Shown here: piece by piece, positions 43,494 through 53,927 of the stretch
How positions within the stretch are numbered: the stretch's first letter is position 1
Layout: each line of letters opens with the position of its first letter
Assembly: GCA_022578965.1 (NCBI GenBank)
Contig: MU400640.1
Coordinates: forward strand, 47,249 to 111,248
DNA from: Xylaria sp. FL1777
Lineage: Eukaryota > Ascomycota > Sordariomycetes > Xylariales > Xylariaceae
Direction: 5' to 3'
Length of the DNA stretch: 64,000 nucleotides
Made by a program: the position numbers and the translations under genes
The notes under the pieces: model-generated
Seen by the model: only the letters and a program-made list of their open reading frames with translations
Told to the model about the DNA's origin: nothing
The model's database searches: none

Positions 43494-44840
43494 GGTGAAT
43501 TATCCTAATAAATTTGCGATTATACTACTGTTGGGGATTGATTGGTGAAAGGGGGCCAGGGATCGCGAAGACTTATGGTGTGACAACGCGGAATGACTAG
43601 ATAGTTAGATGAGCCGGTCAGAATATGCTGGCACTTGTACGGATGAAATCGTTGCGCGAGCTAGTTAGTTCTGTATGACTTTGTGGTGTGTGTGGAATGT
43701 GAGAGTGTATTGCGAAGTCTGTGCGCGCGGAATTTGTTTCTTAAGAGCGAGCTGGCAACATGACATGAGGGGACGTGTATCAATTTCTGAATGTACTTCA
43801 AGAACAATGAGAGTTCACAGTCTGAATAGAAGAGAAAGGGAATGTACAAAGCCACGGGTGGTTTGAAACCACCAAGTCAGCTCGATCAAAAACGAAGAAA
43901 AGGCAAATTCCCTCCAATACCAAGCCACGACGAGGCGACAACGACGCACAGCACCGCAAGGAACTCGTCTTCTATTTAGTCCGAGACCTCCCACCGTAGC
44001 CTATAGATACTATCACAATGCTCAAGCACAATCGCGATGAATCGGCCGAAACCACGGTCGCGTGTTGGTCCTCGTGGCGATGGAGGCGCGAGGAGATGCG
44101 ACCGGAGCACGCAGGCAACTCCCGACTTGAGTTGCTCTGATCGAAAACGGGAGAACGCGGAACCGTTAGACTGTGGATAATTCGCAGTACCGTAGCTAGA
44201 CAGCGGGAGCAAGGCTGCAGATGGCGTCGGTGCAGCGGGACGATCGTCGGAGACCCAGGTGGCGTTGAGAAGAGACTCGTGAATGGGTTTGGAGATGGGA
44301 GAAAGAGGGACGGCTGAGCTACGATGGAAAGAGGAGCCGGTGCTTTGAAAGGCTTGGGATTGATTAGTCAGGGCCCTAAATAGAAGGCTCACGTGACACG
44401 ACCTTCACTTTTTGCTTACTAACCCACATGTACCTTTTTAGCCACACATTGAAGGGGAGTAGGTGCCACCAGCTGGCAGCAGTATGGACCTCACGGTCTT
44501 AACACCAAAACCATTAAATGATTACAATAGAATTTTATCTATACTAAATAAAAGCGCCTTTAGCTATTCTGCCATTCTGCCACCCCAGGCAGGTGCCTAC
44601 CTTCTAATACACTGATACCTAGTTCAAGACCCGACTGATGCATTTTGCCCCCGCCCGCTTCTAGGTATGACTTTAACGCCGAGACCAACATCCGTGAGCA
44701 ACCTGTAATCCGCAATGAATGCCTATCCTGAAGCTCTATATCAATTATAATCGATTTATGTATTAGAAATCACCATTCCGGAGTGAGGTATCCTATCCAA
44801 TCTCGGCATCTTCGCGACCCTAAACATATCACAACTCCAA
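43494..44840. other. Intergenic upstream of mpe1
   Basis: No supported gene. A minus-strand frame at 43976-44392 (138 codons) has no internal ATG and only a GTG start. A TCACGTGA E-box palindrome lies at 44389-44396. Could contain the mpe1 leader and promoter. Confidence 0.45.
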
Positions 44841-45853
44841 CTAGCTAGCGAGACTAGCAGTTTGCTGCATCGCCATTCCTCCTTTGCGGCCAGTTCGCAA
44901 ATCTCGGCGCGATGTGCAGCAGCAGCCTAACCCAGCGTGAATTAAGAAAGCCAGTAAGTTGAGACCAGCTGCTGTCCATTGAAACGCTATCATCCGCATC
45001 CCGATCGACGCCTCCACACCGAGATCTGGCTGGGAATTCAACGCTGCTCGAAACACGTACGCGATCACAGTACCGAGGATGGCACCGACGACAACAACTA
45101 GAGCAGCAATACCGGAGAGTATCCCGACTGGAAGGCTCCACCACCTTGAATAAAGGACGATTGGTGAGCTCACCAATAGGAATCCGTCTAATATAAGACC
45201 GCCGAAAAAGAAGCCGAACATGATGTGGAAAGCGATGCGAAGAATGTTGAGGATGCCATTGATCTCGGAGGGGAGCGCGATAGTAGCGCCTGAAAGAAGC
45301 TCGTCGAGAATAATCTTGACAGGATTAAACCAAAAAGCGGCATTCGGCTTGGAGCAACTGGTAACTCCCCTATCGCCAGGTCAGCTCATCTCTTCCTTTA
45401 GCTGGTGTGTGCTCCGTCACCTACTGGCCATCGTTATACCCCTCACAGAAATTCCACAAGCCTACTTGATAGAAATCATGCAACCCCAGAGTCTTGGCGA
45501 CTGAATTTTGAAGTGACAACCCACTCGGCGCCGATTGGGGCAAGATATTGCTGAGGTCCAGTTTGAATATGTAGATTTCTTCCAAGATTGTGTTTTTGCG
45601 TCTTATATTTCCAATCTCGACCTGCGTTCGCAGTTAACATAACGAGCCTCCTGGCGGAGGGGCCGTCGACTCTTACCAGGATCAAGAAGACGATAGCTAC
45701 GAGGTAGAAGAACGTCACCACCCCGATAGTAGTGCGTCGTGTTCTGGTTCCTCTCTTAAGTCTATCTCTGAGCTCAATATCCTCACGGCTCCCACTCTCC
45801 TTTTCTATTTCTTGGTCGCTGGGTACATTTTGACGTTTGCGAGATGATGCCAT
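44841..45853 (-). CDS. SUR7/PalI family membrane protein
   Basis: Three exons (45677-45853, 45425-45621, 44841-45369; 300 aa) with ATG at 45853. The family contains four-helix plasma-membrane proteins of eisosomes and cortical patches and the pH sensor PalI. The first helix is TTIGVVTFFYLVAIVFLIL. The extracellular loop shows IYIFKLDLSNILPQSAPSGL and TLGLHDFYQVGLWNFCEGYN followed by GVTSCSKPNAAFWFNP, the conserved G-x-C...C pair of the family, rebuilt across intron 2. Helices 2-4 are FHIMFGFFFGGLILDGFLLV, PVGILSGIAALVVVVGAILG and AAGLNLLAFLIHAGLG. The short cytoplasmic tail starts CCCTSRRD, a possible palmitoylation site. Which subfamily it belongs to cannot be settled. Confidence 0.9.
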
Positions 45854-47512
45854 GCTGGGTGCAAGACCCAAAGGAATGGTGTTTCGAGCTCGCAAACGCT
45901 ATCGAAACAACTTCGGGTCGGATTCCAGAACTTCTTGTAGGGAGTGATCGGACTGACCGACTGACTCTGTGCTTACCACCTTTCTAATGCAACTCGGTTA
46001 CTCTTCACATCATCAGCATTGAGAAAAGAAACGAGTGTGGGTTGACAAAATTGATGGAGCATTCAAAGTCGAGTCCCTGATCTGCAAACAGCAGAGAGAG
46101 ATGAATGACATAGCGATCGACGGGTTATTGCGGCTACGGACTGTTTAGTACTCTACATAATAACCTAGTTGTATGTACCTTGGAGGTATACGAAACTTTC
46201 CTGTTCATGACAGAAGTACATGTAGGTATCCAACCTCTCCACTGAACTCTACTTGCATGGAAAAAAAAGAGGGACAAGCGCTAATCGGATTCGAACTGAT
46301 ACCCAACTCAAGTAACCCTGAACCAATAGACCCTCTCACACATGGTGTGAAATGGGGTCCAGGCAGACAAATATCTGCCAGTAGGCAGGGTTATTACGAG
46401 CTGAGGATGTACCTAGGGAGCCTTAGTAATTCTATACCGACAACCATCATTATGTATAAGCGCAAAGTGTGTTCATGTGCTGCAGATTAGTGCCGAGCTT
46501 TCTGCCCCCAGCAAGAAACGTAGATGCGAACTTTGCAAGCCGTAGCTGTCCATGTTAGACAAACCTCTCCTATTTCAAGGCATTCAATGCTGCAGGCAAG
46601 AAAACCTGCATAGTAAAGACATCGACGGTTGAAATACACGTGCCGGGGCCATGCAGCTTTAGGTATGTAGTGTACCTCTAGCACCGCCTCAACTAGCAGG
46701 GTAGAGCGGAACCGATAGTGGATCTGGCTAGTGTAAAAGGGTCTCCGTAGAAGGGGTCCATGGCCCCCTGTCGAGCCAATAGCGGCTGGTCGGAAGGTGG
46801 AAACTGACGTAAGTTGGTGGTGAAAACCCACAAGTACCGATCACTGTTCTGCTGACGCGTTTTCCTCTGTAAGCTGCCATAATCTGTGTGCACTGCCATT
46901 GCAGCATTGGAATTCAGTCTGAGAATGCGCAGTGAAGCACGGCACGGCACAGCACAGCACTGGTCTCTGATCTGATCTGATCACAGTACTCTTCCTAGCT
47001 TCAGCCACGATCAACGGCCCACTCCAGGTACCTCATGTAGCGACGAGTAGTCAGCTGGTAGCGTCAAGTACACTATGTACCTCTCCTTTCCTCGCGCTTC
47101 AACCATGAGACAGATCATCGAGACCAGCGGCTACTGGATCACTGGGACCATAGGTACTGAGTAAGTATGCTTGATACTTATGTATTAGTGTAGTATACTA
47201 TGCACTCCGTAAGGCCCTGATTAGTATGGAACGCTCGGTGCCAGACTGGCCCAACCACACGGTTCAGCCAAACTTCTGCTCCATCTTATTATGAAGTCAT
47301 GAGCAGGCGTCATCTTTAGTTTCTCCTGAGTCCGTCCATTAACTTTGCAGACTGTTGCGAAGCTACTAACGAACTTAGCCGTATTTTGTGTCGTTTCCGC
47401 CGCGGTTGCTACCTACTGTTGAGGCGTATAATCATGCCACACACCTGATCCGCACTCTTATGCTGTCAAGTCAACACAATACAGCTCCCTTCCATCATCG
47501 TTTCTGGATCCA
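45854..47512. other. Intergenic, 1.66 kb, with tRNA-like relic
   Basis: No protein gene is supported. It contains the tRNA-like sequence at about 46277-46335 next to an A9 (minus-strand T) tract, and a short (gcaca/gcacg)n microsatellite at 46934-46957. The remaining frames are short and unsupported. Confidence 0.5.
46258..46335 (-). other. tRNA-like relic with T-tract
   Basis: On the minus strand a T-arm-like element (ATCAGTTCGAATCCGAT, one stem mismatch) is preceded by TTGGTTCAGGGTTACTTGAG, which resembles a D-arm region, and is followed 15-20 nt later by a run of eight or more T, like a pol III terminator. A proper 7-bp acceptor stem is not present. I call a degenerate or organelle-derived tRNA relic. 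Confidence 0.35.
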
Positions 47513-48916
47513 ATGGCTCTTCGGCTAGGGGCATGGTGGCTCTTCGCTGTCGCGGGAACGCTTGCGCAGGACAGCGTCAGCGATGACAGAACAACACGAA
47601 CTGATTCGACTTTGACTTTGACTCAGGAAACTACACCCACAAGTCTCTATGAGTCCTTCACATCCCAGAGAACACAGGAGACCAGCGGCCTGGGTTCCCT
47701 CTCGGATAGCACCAGCTCTACAGTGACCGGCAATACTACCGAGTCGACATCATCGACCCTAACAACGACCTCCGACACAGTGACTCTCCTAACCGGTTCA
47801 GCGCGGACAACAACTACTCTATCCGGAAACGCCTCAACAACCATAACTTCAGCTCCCGCGCCAACGAACACGCAGGCCTGTAATAATTATGTGGAATTTT
47901 GCACGCGTAAATATAGCAATATCACTGAGGTCGCATGCCACAACTCCCCGTTCCTCACGCCCAACAACATCGCCGCGAATCAACAGTACGGGGTTACCCA
48001 GCAGTTAGACGACGGAGTGCGCTTTCTACAAGCACAGATACAGTGGCCCAGTAACGATACTAAGCCGCACTTCTGCCACACAAGTTGTGACATCCTAGAT
48101 GCTGGCCCAATAACAGACTGGCTTGCCACGGTGAGGGATTGGGTGGCCCGACACCCCTTCGATGTTATCACAATTCTACTAGGCAATGGAAACTAGTAAG
48201 TCAATCACCTACATTTCGAGTACTGCGCACGCAGACGTCAGCTGACTTGTATTAGCTCCGTACCCTCACTATACGTGCCATACATTGAGCAGTCGGGGAT
48301 TTTACGATACGTATATACACCACCTTATGCTCCAATGAACGTAAGCAGCTGGCCGACTCTGACCGATATGATATTGGGCGGTGGGAGAGTGGTCATGTTC
48401 ATGGATTATATGGCCAACCAGACGGAATATCCGTGGCTTCTCGATGAATTCTCTCAGATGTGGGAAACGCCGTTCGATCCAGTAGACAACCGCTTCCCCT
48501 GCGACGTATCTAGACCGCCTAATCTCTCTGCTGGTGACGCCGAAAACCGGCTCAGCCTCATTAATCACAACCTCAACACCCAACTCTCCATCTTGGGCAT
48601 GGATTTACTTGTTCCGGCTCGCACCGAGCTCAATATCACAAATAACGCAACTGGAACTGGCAGTCTTGGACTGGGAGCTGACAACTGCCTCGAGCAGTGG
48701 GGTCGCCCTCCAAACTTCCTCAATGTGGACTACTATAATTATGGAGGCTTCCCAGGTTCGGTCTTCGAAGTCGCCGCCCGGATGAACAACGTTACATACA
48801 ACCGACCATGCTGTGGTGTTGCAACGAGTAGTAGCGTAAGAGGAATTTCTAGCCGAGAAGCCGGTATAACGATCTCCCTACTGGCGGCACTGGCGGTGAT
48901 TTGGTCGTTGGTATAG
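47513..48916 (+). CDS. Secreted GPI-anchored PLC-like phosphodiesterase
   Basis: Two exons (47513-48195, 48256-48916) encode 447 aa. An N-terminal signal peptide (MALRLGAWWLFAVAGTLAQ) is followed by a Ser/Thr-rich stalk of about 100 residues, then a PI-PLC X-like TIM-barrel. Catalytic-type histidines appear in NITEVACHNSPF and in HFCHTSCDILDAGPI; GVRFLQAQIQWP and HPFDVITILLGN are the usual following strands, and GGGRVVMFMDYMANQTEYPW is the next conserved block. The end is hydrophobic (ISLLAALAVIWSLV) after a Ser-rich region, typical of a GPI signal. It likely acts at the cell wall or membrane surface. Substrate unknown: fungal members of this group are not proven PI hydrolases. Confidence 0.9.
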
Positions 48917-49434
48917 ACGCTTATGCAGCCGGCACATCCATTTTAGCGGTATACACTAGATGGCGTTTTAGGTCTTAGACAGCCGATGAGGATGGCTTGG
49001 CATATAGAACTTTAGAACCGCTAGATTTTTTATTAGAAATATCTAGACTAATACCATTGTAATGCTTTGTCACTCTCCAACGAACAATTTCATTTTTGAA
49101 AATTCCAGTAAGAATGAATAGAGTTACGCCTCGTTTTGGCGAAGATACGAATACGCACCCCACTATATTCCCTTTGGTGGGCATTTCAGCTGCAATACAT
49201 AAAAAGTGGAATAGCGGGACTGCTTACATAAACAGATAATCCAATGAAATTAGAATATGATGCTCGGATAATTGTATTATTGGATTATCTGTTTATGTAA
49301 TCAGCTCTGCTATTCCACTTTTTATGTATTGCAGCTGAAATGCCCACCAAAGGGATACAAGGGGCTAGAAAGATATTCAATTCGGTAGTATTAGTCTAGT
49401 GTCTACTTAAGTACCTAACTTCTATTTAACAAAT
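48917..49434. other. Convergent spacer carrying palindromic element
   Basis: Between the 3' ends of the PLC-like gene and the kinase-ankyrin gene. Its main content is the inverted repeat at 49169-49355, listed separately. Confidence 0.6.
49169..49355. mobile_element. Palindromic MITE-like element
   Basis: Two 77-nt arms (49169-49245 and 49279-49355) are inverted copies with four differences, all clustered in the middle, around a 33-nt spacer. The outer ends read tccctttggtgggcatttca. A TA dinucleotide follows directly on the right (49356-49357) and lies one base out on the left (49166-49167), so a Tc1/mariner-type target is possible. There is no coding capacity. The transcript would fold into a long hairpin in the 3' flank of two convergent genes. 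Confidence 0.85.
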
Positions 49435-52400
49435 CTATTGCACCAACGTCACCCTGCGAATCGCTTCGCTAAGCAGCGCCCCATTAGAGCTGGCTGGATC
49501 ACGGTTCTTGTCTCGAAATCGACGTTCTATGAACCACTCAAAGATGGACTCGACCCCTGCCTGAAACGACTGTGTCTCAATATCTCGTATCCATTTGGGA
49601 GACGACTGGAGCAATTGGGAATGAGCCGTCATGATCATCTTGGCAGGGGATGCCGGCGCTAGAGTTTGTTTTTCGTAAAACTGCGCCACCTGATCAGGGA
49701 CGTGCCATGAAGATTCTATCGTCTTGTCGGTAACGATGCCCGAAATCTCCATCGCGATGGTCATCCTCATGAGATTAGCGATCACCACTAAATCCTCGAC
49801 TTTGCGTAACGCTCGGCGCTCGTTTTTTAACACCCAACATGCGTAACTCTCAATTGCCTCTGCAGAGGTAATCCATCCAGTACCTTGGTAGAGCAGAGAA
49901 GCAATCCGCTCTTCATATTCCTTAGCCTTAGCTTGCAGAGCATTCTCTCTTTCTCGGGCGTGATACTGCTCTTTGAGCGCCTGAGAAAAGACACCATAAC
50001 TTCTCACGTATGCTGGAGCAGTAACCCAATCTGGGTACTTATCGGCTTGTCTTCTAACCCATTCTTCATCCACCGATTCCTGAGAGATTTCCTTGAGCCG
50101 CAGCTCCCGATAAGATTGTTTGAACTCCCTTCCAAATGTCCAGACCTGATCTCTCAGTAATCGATAGAGCGACTCATCTCTGGATCTACGCGCGATGCAG
50201 ATTGGACCCATGCCAAGGCTATCCAGTATGCCCAACAGATAGACACTCACGGATATATGAGGGAACAATGTAAGAATAATTTGAAGCGCCTGGTAATCTT
50301 CGCGCAGGGCAAGGATGTGAAATATGGTCCATCCTTTATTTCCAGCTTTATTGACACGAAAGGTCCGAAAGAAGCTAGGCCATTCATCGAACCAGGCAGT
50401 CGTATGGAGCCCGCTGAGGTCGGTAAATGCCCCAGAAAAGCCAACGCCCTCAACCTCCCGACGAGACAAAAGGAACTGGAGTAGCCTTGGTCGGAACGGA
50501 TCATTCGTACCTAATTTCAGCGCGGCTTCGAGCAGCTCCCACCGCTTCCCCACTGATCTGGGTCCCAAACCAAGCTCGATCAGGGTTGCTAGGACACCGA
50601 GATTTCTTTGGCCGCGATTTACAGCCTCAATGAGGGGAGACCCATCCAGATCTCCAAAAAATGATAGTGAGTAATCTTCCCACGGTCCATGGTCGGAGAA
50701 TTTATTGAAGTACTCGAATGCTGTCTCAACCAGGCTAAAGCCCGTGACCTGAGTTGAGACGTCTGACACTAAATATTCAAACCAGCCGCGTTTGGGCGGT
50801 ACTCCCAGCACTTTGATGGCATTTCTCGCCTTCTCTAGTGAGCATTTTCGCAACAGATACCCAACGGTTATGGCGTCGCCCAGGGAAGTGGCAAGACTTA
50901 ATGGCGCCGGGGAGTCATGATATCCCAAGTGAACGTCAGCCCCGGCCATAACGAGATCCCAGACCGTCCGGGGACTTCGATAACGCACAGCAATTTGTAG
51001 CGGCGTGCCGTAGAGCTCGATCCCATGCGGCTCGATCCACGAGCGCGCCGTGATCGGGGCGTTTATGTCAAATCCTAGCTTTTTAAGCGAGTCGATAAAG
51101 GTTCTCATTTCAGCAGCGGGCGCCTTGAAGTTTGCGAGGTAGTGCATGGGGGATTCTCCTATCGCAGACTCAAAGGAGAACTTGTCCGCATGTTGATCTT
51201 GTAGGCCCCCGATGACTTGAATCAGAGAGCACGATATATCGAAGTGTCCAGATTTCGCAGCTGCCAACAAAAGCCGGAAATACAGCTCTTCTAGATTCCC
51301 ATAACTAGTTTCGGAGTATTCTTCAGCTCTCGTAGGAATCAGTGGGCTGACTTCGTTCCAAATATTAGGACCCAGCGTAACGCACGACTCGAGAAATGTT
51401 GTGGTGTTATTTGGAGTAAGGAGAGTCTGGTATGTTACCACGACGTCGCAAAGCGGCTTCCCCGAAGGCTCTACCACGTCTTGAATGAATTTCGCTACAG
51501 ACTCGGGCGTCCACTCGATTTTCCTGGAACTATTTGCAGTGCTGAACCCCGATGAGGATGTGAAACGCCAATCGTGATCCTTCCACGAATTAAGGTAAGT
51601 CTTGTATCCGAAATTCTTCCTCCGGCTGACTCGAGTCTTTATGTCTGGTTGATATCGTAGGGTGTCCTTGACAATACGATTGACGGTTTCGAATACTGCA
51701 TTACTTCCCATTTTCCTTTTAGAGAATTTGGAGCCGGAAAATAAGCGTGTTCGACACAGCTCAATGAGCCATCTTGCTTCCAGCGAGTCATGACGACCCG
51801 CCTCGTAAAGATAGTCAGCGGCTCGCTCAAGATCATGTTCGACGCCGTAACCCTCCGCATAACAGCGACTAAGCAAAAAATTATATTCTGCATGGCTAGG
51901 TGTTAAGGGACCGGAGAGCAGTACTTCTAGTTCACGGACAAATTGGACCCTAGATGGCCATGGTTCGCTGTCCCAAGGATTGAAGTTCTCGGCTTATGCG
52001 TCAATACTCCATTTAGCTGTGGAGACAGGCTAACTCACCCAGACTCCGACGGAAGCGATAGAGCGATTATCGGATAATTGTAAAATGTCTGCCCTAGCCG
52101 GATGTTTAGTCCGTTGCCACAAGAGTGCTAGGTATCGCTGCACAGTATCATCCGGATGTAATACCTGTCGCAGTAATCCAAAGCTATAGCAATTGATTGG
52201 ATATCTTTCCGAAAATTGGGGTTGTCCTTGAGACTCATCTCGAATATCTGACCGAATGCGATGAAGTCATACCGTGAGCTAGGCTCATATCGTGACATGA
52301 GATATTTGTGAGCCAATTCCAAAAGCTCATCTTTTCGAAGATTCGACAAGAAGGCATGCATCGTAGATGATCCATCTATTGTGGTTGAAGAACTTGTCCA

Positions 52401-53204
52401 TTGTAAGTCGAAGTATGAGTCGCCGTTTTTCAATATCTCCCAGGCTAATAGTCCAAAAGAGAAAGCTTCACAGCGTGGCAAACGGTCGGATGGGATCAAA
52501 GCATCTCTAGACCGAACTTCAGGGGCATTGTACAGCCCAGTGCCAGGGTATGTTGTAATCCTCCTTGACGAAATACCAAAGATCGAATGACTGAAGTCAG
52601 ATACCTTTACAGTCCATTGGCCAGGCTGGTTGACGTTCGGGAATACAAGTGTATTAGCCAATTTGACATCTCCATGCGCGACATCTGCTATGTGGAGGGC
52701 GTTGAGCCCGCAAGCAATGTCGAGAGCAAAGCCGTGACGTTGAGCCATAGAGAGATTGGGATTCTGCCGAAGAAAATCCTGGAGGGTGCCCTGCTCAGCA
52801 AATTCAGTGAATAGAACGGGCACGCCCAAGTTATCCCGGTCCCAGCCAATGATGCGTATGATATTCGAGTGATTCTGTAGCACCTGGTTGCTGACAACCT
52901 GGATTTCCCGCAAAGCCAGGATAATGTTATTCGCGGGGTTCTGCTTTCCACCACCCTCTTTTTTTCCACTATCCGTCTTTGCCTTCTTAACAGCGAAGAG
53001 GCGATCCGGATGTTTATAGAGAGATACAGTGAAAATAGCGCCATTGCCGAGATGCTTTACGTATACAGACTCGCGGAAGAGACGTGCGCAGTAAGCTGTT
53101 CGGGCGTAGGCTGTAGTGTTTCGCGATCGGTAGGGGTCATCCTGGAGAAGGTTCAAAACAGAGTACCATATTTGTGAGTAGGTCGACGCGGAAAGGAAGC
53201 TCAT
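49435..53204 (-). CDS. Protein kinase-SEL1-ankyrin fusion protein
   Basis: Three exons on the minus strand (52165-53204, 52039-52093, 49435-51987) keep phase and give 1215 aa. The kinase domain (about 45-340) has all key elements: glycine loop VKHLGNGAIFTVSL, AVKKAK lysine, ALREIQVV helix-C glutamate, catalytic loop VAHGDVKLANTL, SDFSHS in place of DFG, and YNAPEVRSRD. It is probably active and of the TKL/RIPK-like type. After a linker (NFNPWDSEPWPSRVQFVREL) come a SEL1-like repeat (CYAEGYGVEHDLERAADYLY) and degenerate ankyrin repeats (for example GTPLQIAVRYRSPRTVWDLV, SPLIEAVNRGQRNLGVLATL, WTIFHILALREDYQALQIIL). The C-terminal helices have no known fold. No membrane segment. It is head-to-head with the HeLo-like pseudokinase gene. 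The intron 1 branch site ggactaac-like and cggctag acceptor support the model. Confidence 0.85.
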
Positions 53205-53927
53205 TATACGATATAATACATTAACATATCTACGGCAAGATATTGCTTAGCGATGTTACTACCATTAAATCTTGAAGATGGGACACCTTTTGGCTTTGAA
53301 TGATGGGAAGTTGAGATGTTTGCCACCTAGTAGCCAAGCTGATCTAGAACAAGAAGAGCAATTCTAATCGAGATGGGCTGGAACGCCACATAGTCAAGTT
53401 GCTCGTCGAAATGGATAATCCCTTGGGTGCAACGGTGTGTGCAAGGCAGATCTAATAGATCTACCTTCAATATTGCCCCAACACCCTGGCCACCAGGGCT
53501 GATATCCGGATTGGGAATTGATCAACTATACACAAATGTTATCTATTGTTAAATTTCATCGAATTGCCTTCTTTTACAAACCTTGGTTCATAATGATACC
53601 TATCAACAAGGTTATGTAATATTCTATATGACTTTGGGGGCTTCGTCGACCGAAGCACCTCATGAGAATGCCTTAGCATTTTGAGGCTGTGTTGTAGTTT
53701 TCAGCGCTACGCTCGCTTACTTTGCATTGGTCATGCCACCTGAACAGGTCAGCTGGGAACGCTAGTTGAACTAGTATCTTCTTCAGCTACAGACAGACGT
53801 TGCCACTAGTTATTTCGAGCCGTGGGTTCCCCGAAACCAAGAAAGCAGTGATGAGCAACGATCATTTTCATCTTGTGCACCTATAAACTCATCCATACCA
53901 ATACCGTTTTATTCAGCTTAACCTGCA
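53205..53927. promoter_or_regulatory. Shared upstream region of kinase-ankyrin and HeLo genes
   Basis: This 723-bp stretch lies between two divergent ATGs. It is moderately AT-rich and contains no supported gene. No known operator is recognised. Shared regulation of the two genes is likely but inferred. Confidence 0.45.

Noticed and set aside
43976..44392. 138-codon minus-strand frame upstream of mpe1
   Set aside because: No ATG anywhere in the frame, GTG start only, and Ser/Pro-rich content without recognisable family.
52128..52164. Stop after the kinase domain, suggesting separate kinase and ankyrin genes
   Set aside because: Two phase-consistent introns (52094-52164 and 51988-52038) join the kinase to the SEL1/ankyrin frame without stops.
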